Source of the DNA: Symbiodinium natans
Taxonomy: Eukaryota; Sar; Dinophyceae; Suessiales; Symbiodiniaceae
Assembly: GCA_905221605.1 (NCBI GenBank)
Contig: CAJNDS010002404.1
Coordinates: forward strand, 362,925-426,924
Length of the DNA: 64,000 bases
Direction: 5' to 3'
The notes below the pieces were generated by a model. That model was not told where the DNA came from. It saw nothing but the letters and a program-made list of their open reading frames with translations, and ran no database searches. Below, piece after piece: positions 58,575 through 64,000 of the stretch (its first letter is position 1; each line of letters begins with the position of its first letter). Made by a program: the position numbers and the translations under genes.

Positions 58575-60130
58575 TTTTGCAGACTGACTGAGCAAAGTTT
58601 GCATCCTATTGCAGCGTGTTTTGACAGGCAGCCCGCGCACCACTTGTACATGTTGCTGCGTCCGTCCCTTTATGCCCCTTTCCAGCATGGAGGTTGAATG
58701 GCAGCGCACCGTTCTGCAAAGCTTGTGGCAAGCAAAGCCGGAGACGGAGGCCGGATCTGGCAATCATGGCAAGGACTCTAGTGGCTAGAGATCCATGGCG
58801 TCATGCGGAATGCGCCGTCAGTTGTCGCATTGTCTGTGACGTGCTCCAGCTCAATCCTACAAGACATAACTACTCAGTGACGCAGTGCCGCGAAAGCGCT
58901 CTGCTGGCGATGTGAGTGCAAAACCAGCAAGGATCCTACACTACACAGAGCGAGCATCGCGCACAACGACTGAACAGTTGACATGTGGACTCTGATGGAA
59001 TCCAGGCAAGGTGCCAGTCCCTAGAGGTGCAGACGACCTCCCCGCAGTGCCGCATCCTTCATGTAAACGAACTTGTTATTAAACCAATCGCTTAACTTTA
59101 AGCTGGAAGCTCCGGCCTGGTTTGCCATGGCTCTGGTGGCACCTACTCGGCCTTGTGACGGATCCAACGGAGCGTGTGGAAGCCGGTCGGCGTCTGGCTT
59201 CAGCTCTCGGAGCTCTCCGTCACTGCCGGTACCGTCGCCACGCCCTTTCCCTTCTTCCCCTTCCTCTTTGCTGATCTTGGGCGCCGTGGCCCTGGCTCCT
59301 GTGGAGGCGATATCGCAAAGACCCAATCACATGATAAGCAAAGTAAGAAAGACCAAAAGGGTGAGCTAAAGATACGTTGAACTGGGTAAGCTTCAGGGGA
59401 GTGTCACGGAAAGGTTGCTTCTTCGCGCCTGCATGCTGCCACATGCAAGTAGCGATGCTGCCACCTGATGTGCGCTTCACACCTACAACATGCCATCACC
59501 AAGTACAGGATTACTAGTAGAAACCGCTTGTTTGGTTTCAGGCTCACGGATGCATCCCGCGGATTCCCGAAGAACCTGCCTGTGTGAGGTGCTGCAAAGG
59601 AGAGCGAAGCACGCCTCTGTGTGGCTCCTAGTCTCCCAGTCTCTTGCATCCTGTTAGAAGCTGCCATTCAGACCAGAACAAGAGACCGCCCACCAGACAC
59701 CCGCCAGACGTCCGCCAGACATCCGCAAGTTACTCGAGTTTCCAGACAAAGCAGAGCAGACAGAGCTGACAAACCAGTTCGAGATTAAGCCACTGATCTC
59801 ACGACTTGCCTAACACTTGAGACTGCTACAGTAGCACCGGGTGCTCAAACCTTGTGACGCTTGCGATGGCATTCATTCTGCATTCATTTTCCATTCATTA
59901 TGCATTCATTCTGCGTTCGAGAACCAGCTCACCTAGGCACGGCATCGTCGACGCTGGCGAAGCCAGCAGTCGTACCCACGCCGTTGGGTTCGTGCCTGCT
60001 GCGCCAGCTCTCCGATTGACAGGTGTCTTGCCTTGCCCGGTTTGAAGATTCTGCTGCCGTGTCAATGAGCTTGGCAGTCGCTCAGGCTCGAGGAGCTGGA
60101 TGCGAGCCCCAGAGTTCATTATGAGAGCAA
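58575..60130. other. No supported gene; short tandem repeats
   Basis: Open stretches on both strands around 59021-59369 overlap, and neither is convincing. Short repeats: CCGCCAGAC units (59689-59730) and CATTCATTCTG units (59864-59915). Confidence 0.4.
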
Positions 60131-62416
60131 ACTAGATCAACGTGCAGCTGACGTATGCTGAGATGCTCTATCCTGCAAGGAAGGGCGATGGGTTCTTCTC
60201 ACGGGAGGAATATTTGGTGGGACAGAGAAGCCAGCAAAAGAACCGAGAGGCATTGGCTGCAGAATGTTATGCGAGGTCAGTGCTTGGCTCTAAGTAAGAT
60301 CTCGGGCCGTTGTTACGGGGCGGACAGCACTTTTGCATGTTCTTTTCAGGCGATGAAGTCTCAAACGGATCGAACAGTTTCATCCATGGGCCTGGTTCTG
60401 GAAAACAAGCTGGAAGAATTCAAAGGCTACCTGATGCTCTCAGAAGAAACTGGGCCCTTGCCGTACCGAGTGACAGCACCAGGGCAGATTGTAAGCATAA
60501 GCGTTGTCATTGTTGTCGGGGTTGTGGTTATGGTCGTTGGAGCTGCCACGGCTGACAGCAATCGAGGACATAAAACGCTTTCGAGATCGGAATCTTGAGT
60601 TTGTTTGCAGGTTTGGCTAGTTAGGACGGCGCTAGCTACGGCCCGTTGTCTTTGGTGTGGTCGTTGCGTCCTGGTTGTTGGCTCCGGTTCCGGATATTGT
60701 TTCTGTTGTCTTTTGATGGTGTGGAATGTTTTGCAAACCGGGCGAATGCAGTCAAGGAAAGTTTTTTCGTCGCTCTGGGCACATTGTGCTTTGTGACGCG
60801 CGTGGTCTCTCCGAACATCGCAGGCCTGGAAGAGCATGGCACGAAACGAGCCACGTGTCAATTCACGCAATTACCCGGGCAGGCGATTTCTTTCTGCAGG
60901 AAGTCGAGGACTTTGTGAATGTATCATTCTTTGTCAAGTTTATGCTTCTTTTTTGGCGGCCTTGCTGAAGTTAGAAGGTCTACTGTACCGCCTTTACGGA
61001 CCCTCCCAGATCAGAGGTCCCCAAATTGCACTGTGAGCAAGCTAAGGACGAACGAGTTCAAATTATCTTGGCTGTTCACAGGGAAGGGGGTCCTGGATAT
61101 GGCAAGCAGCTTGCCGGTGCTTTGCATTCCGGCGAGGCTCATAGGCGCCTCGCGTGAATGAAAAACAGGCAAATAAATGAAGTGTCTTCGACTCTTCGAC
61201 CCAGCTTGAGCAGGTTTAATGTTCTGCGCTAGCAAACACGTTTGCTCTCAATGGAAATCGCATCTTTTGCATGCGTTTTCACCCACGAGGCGGTCCAGCA
61301 CTTGAGAGGACAACGGATTTGCTCCAAATCGGTAGATTCCTCCGCATCCCGGCTTACCTGAAGCTCTGGTAGTTTTGGTTCTGCCGGTTGCCTGGGACAT
61401 CTGCCCTCCGCAGTAAGCCGCAAGGTTTGCTCCGCGTGGCGCTGCCTTCAGACAGGGAAGCAGGCCCCGGCGGTATGGTTTTCAGGACATCGTTTCATGC
61501 AGAGGTGTGTGTGCGTATACACGCGCCAAGTTCTCAAAGCTCATAATTACACTTAATATGTCTTATCTTGATACTTGCAGCTTGCAATTGGGGAGGACTG
61601 TTCCAGTCAGCCAGCAGATCATAGCGGTCTTGCTCTCCCTGATTGGCACGGTGGTTGTTTCAGCCACTGTTCTTTATGCTTTCGAGAACCCAGACACAAG
61701 CATGGAAGTGGCCGATGCTTGGCTTTTCTCCTCACGAAAGTCAACTGCTACTGCTAGGATGGCTGCTCGGATGTGCAGAGAAAGTGAGAGTTCCTCGGTT
61801 TCCGAGGAGCGCACGTTCGAAGATGCTCTCATCTACATGGTGAACATCTTTGCAGGTCGCGATCCACCTTGGTATCCCTTGAATCCACAAGCAAAGATTG
61901 CCTCCGTCTTGGCCACGACATCAGGGATCATTTTCATTCCCTTCCTTGTGGCACGATCTGTGGAGCTTTTCATGAAGAGCGAGGATGGTGCGAATGCAAA
62001 TGTTATCAATCCAGTACAGGTATCGGCGGCTCCTGGAGGTTCCTGGGAGAATATGCGTCATTCGATGATTTCACGACAAGTTCAAATTGGGTTGGTTATG
62101 TCGGTTCTGTGCTCTTCCTGTTATGTTTGTCATGCTTTCCGCTGGCGTGCTTTCTCCCGCTTTGCTGCGTCAAGGTAGCGATGTCGGCAGCTGGGCAGAG
62201 GTCTTGGAGTGCTTGGATGTCGTCGAGCAGCAGGGCTTCCTCCAAAACGAGGAGATGAGGCAGCTCCGCATGCTTTGCTTGGAGAGGGACGACCGCCTGG
62301 GCATCCTCCACACCTGCTATGCCAAGCGGACAAAATGGGCAAAGGAAACGAAGAATCTGAAGAATCTGAAGCTTTATGCTTCTCGCTTGCGCGAACTGCT
62401 TGAGATTGTGAACTGA
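60131..62416 (+). CDS. Six-helix ion-channel-like membrane protein, partial multi-exon model
   Basis: Exons readable in phase: about 60134-60268 (NVQLTYAEMLYPARKGDGFF..., GC donor); about 60352-60490 (LENKLEEFKGYLMLSEETGP, GT donor); from 60900 (EVEDFVNVSFFVKFMLLFW, S1/S2-like, GC donor); from 61047 (NEFKLSWLFTGKGVLDMASS then LPVLCIP, S3-like); an S4-like stretch with LLQIGRFLRIPAYLKL near 61318-61370; 61572-61987 with a helix (IIAVLLSLIGTVVVSATVLY), a pore-loop-like ALIYMVNIFAGRDPPWYPLN and a last helix (GIIFIPFLVARSVELF); and 62175-62416 ending in TGA. The order suits voltage-gated or Slo-type cation channels. The potassium filter TVGYG is absent. N-terminal exons and the S3-S5 joins are not resolved. 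Confidence 0.5.
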
Positions 62417-63576
62417 ATCTGGCACAAGGTGCGAGGTTGCATGCTGGTGGCCCGCTTTGAGCTGCAAGGTGCAGGCTTCTAGCCGATTCTAGCCACAACT
62501 GCAGCCAGACACGACTGCTTGTACAGAAGTCGAGGGCTTGCAAGGCAGGCCCAGGTGTTTTCTCAGCCGCTGGATACAGGGGCCGCATCTGGATGGCTCT
62601 GGAAAGGCTTTCGCCAGGAGCTTAAACTAAGCAGCGAACTGACATCAAGCAAGTAAGTCAAAGTCAACATGCAGTACCCACATCCTTCCCGCACTCCGGT
62701 GGGGGATGCAAGTTTTTGTGCATCGTTCCCATGCTTTATGTTCGATGTTTCGTTCCATTCAGCTCATGAATTCGAGCAATCGTTTCAGTAGTCTCATTGA
62801 ATTTCGACTTGCTTTTGGGCCTGGTTGCTGGCCTGTGGCTTATTGGCCACTTCTCGGCCCAGGCACGCATTGAAAGACAACAACGCAGCAACGAAGCAAC
62901 TCAGCAACGCAGCACCATGGACAGCTCTCCAACATCGCAGGGAGTGTCAGGCAATCTTCTTCGCAGCATTGGCAAAAGGAATGCGGATGAAAGTTTCAAG
63001 AGAACTGGTGCCCAGTAGAAATCATACCTAGAAGCTGGCAAGCCAAAGCGGGAACCGAGGATTCCTGTCGAATCCCGCAAGAAATAAGGGTGATCGAAAG
63101 CATCGGCTCAACGCATAGCTACGCAGGAACAAGCTCGCAGCAGTGGAAACAACCTTTGTGATAATGCCCCAGAATCTCAACGGGCTCAGTGACATCTTTT
63201 GTCGTCCTTTTATTCAAAAACAGCACTCAGCTGCGATGTGGGCTTGCTAAACTTGTCAAGACGGGCTTTGGGGGTGCGTGGCATACAAGGTGCACCCAGA
63301 CCGAACAACGAGTTGAGACGACTTTTGTCCTTGTATAGTATAGGTGCTTCAACGACCAAGCAGTGAATATAGCGTGTCACTAGCATCATGCAGTGCTCGT
63401 GCGAAGGCCTTCTCCAGATTTTCTATGTGGGGGTTGCAGGCACGTCATGGCACACCTGCATCCAGTTTTCCATCGGCCCACTCCTCGCCAGCTGTGCGTC
63501 ATCGCGCCGATCTGAAAGCCCTAGACACGTAATGACCCAAATCAAATGAACCCACTCCCTGACTTGAAGCTTCGGT
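62417..63576. other. No firmly supported gene
   Basis: A 73-codon plus-strand frame (62797-63018) starts with a short hydrophobic stretch (LLLGLVAGLWLIGHF) and ends in a Gln/Ser-rich tail; it may be a terminal exon but is unsupported. Confidence 0.35.
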
Positions 63577-63837
63577 TCATTTCGGTGACACTGTGCCACC
63601 TGTCAAGAGCAGTCCCATCGCAGCTCTGAAGCTCGCGTGGCGGCGGGTCTGTGGAGGACCTGTCTCTAGGCTGGACTCTTGTCGCCGCCCGAGAAAGAGT
63701 CCGACGATGCAACGCTCTGCCATGCACCTGTCCTCCAGTAGGCTGACATGTTGTGTGCCCTTGAGACCATCCCAGACCTCCTTGTAAAAGTCTTTAGCCG
63801 AAAGCCTTAACCCACCAAAGCGAAAGCTAGCGAACAC
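63577..63837 (-). CDS. 86-codon minus-strand open frame, possible exon
   Basis: Encodes FGGLRLSAKDFYKEVWDGLK, then HVSLLEDRCMAERCIVGLFL. Composition is protein-like and differs from the chance frames nearby. No splice partner or family is recognised. The last 163 bp of the window hold nothing I can identify. Confidence 0.3.
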   Translation of the reverse strand: MFASFRFGGLRLSAKDFYKEVWDGLKGTQHVSLLEDRCMAERCIVGLFLGRRQESSLETGPPQTRRHASFRAAMGLLLTGGTVSPK

Positions 63838-64000
63838 TTAGACATCTCAGGCCCCCTCCCAAAATTGAAACCCCGAAAAGTTGCAGGTGCCCAGCCTCGC
63901 AGAAGCCGCCCGCCAGCGATTCCATGAAGGAGCATCTTGCGGAGCTGCTTAGACACCACCCCTTTCCTTTTTGGATGTTTGGGGGTACACAGGGAGGCTT

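Overview
The window looks like nuclear DNA of a dinoflagellate, most like a Symbiodiniaceae alga. This is inferred from gene architecture, not from a marker gene. The reasons are: (1) protein-coding genes are cut into many short exons, including 21-31 nt microexons, and many introns start with GC rather than GT, end in AG and are followed by G; (2) a six-copy, head-to-tail array of an almost identical gene with an exact 1304-bp period; (3) low gene density with much simple-sequence DNA; (4) a long Ty1/copia-type retroelement with extra domains. No prokaryotic operon, rRNA, tRNA or CRISPR array was found.

Layout. 1-8.7 kb: mostly anonymous sequence with a pair of paralogous exon-like segments (4.3-4.55 and 7.08-7.37 kb). 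9.24-13.16 kb: a many-exon gene for a FOXRED1-like FAD-dependent oxidoreductase, whose 3' exons join in consistent phase. 14.9-19.6 kb: a repeat block of GC-rich hairpin modules, each followed by purine microsatellite, and two ORFs sharing a Cys-rich motif. 19.6-23 kb: minisatellites. 23.03-24.22 kb: a five-exon gene for a 243-aa, four-helix membrane protein. 24.5-25.0 kb: an inverted cluster of a 12-nt motif. 26.46-26.84 kb: three 3'-terminal exons of an unrecognised gene. 27,195-36,658: a complete LTR retrotransposon (257-bp LTRs that look identical, 5-bp target duplication ACTAG, gag-protease-extra domain-integrase, one in-frame TGA, then RT-RNase H). 36.66-39.2 kb: a second block of the hairpin/microsatellite modules and a long purine-rich tract. 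39-47.6 kb: isolated exon-like segments. 47.69-48.74 kb: a 348-aa disordered ORF. 50.8-58.6 kb: the ARF small-GTPase array. 60.1-62.4 kb: an exon cluster for a six-helix ion-channel-like protein with a non-canonical pore. The rest is anonymous.

The host genes do not form an obvious pathway. ARF proteins act in vesicle coat recruitment, the FOXRED1 family in mitochondrial respiratory complex I assembly, and the channel-like and four-helix proteins in membranes. The most unusual items are in the retroelement (a methyltransferase-like domain, a nested 302-codon zinc-cluster ORF and a stop codon before RT), the recurring hairpin-microsatellite modules, and the homogenised ARF array whose introns all use GC donors. 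All exon boundaries were read by eye from phase and splice dinucleotides. None has transcript support here.
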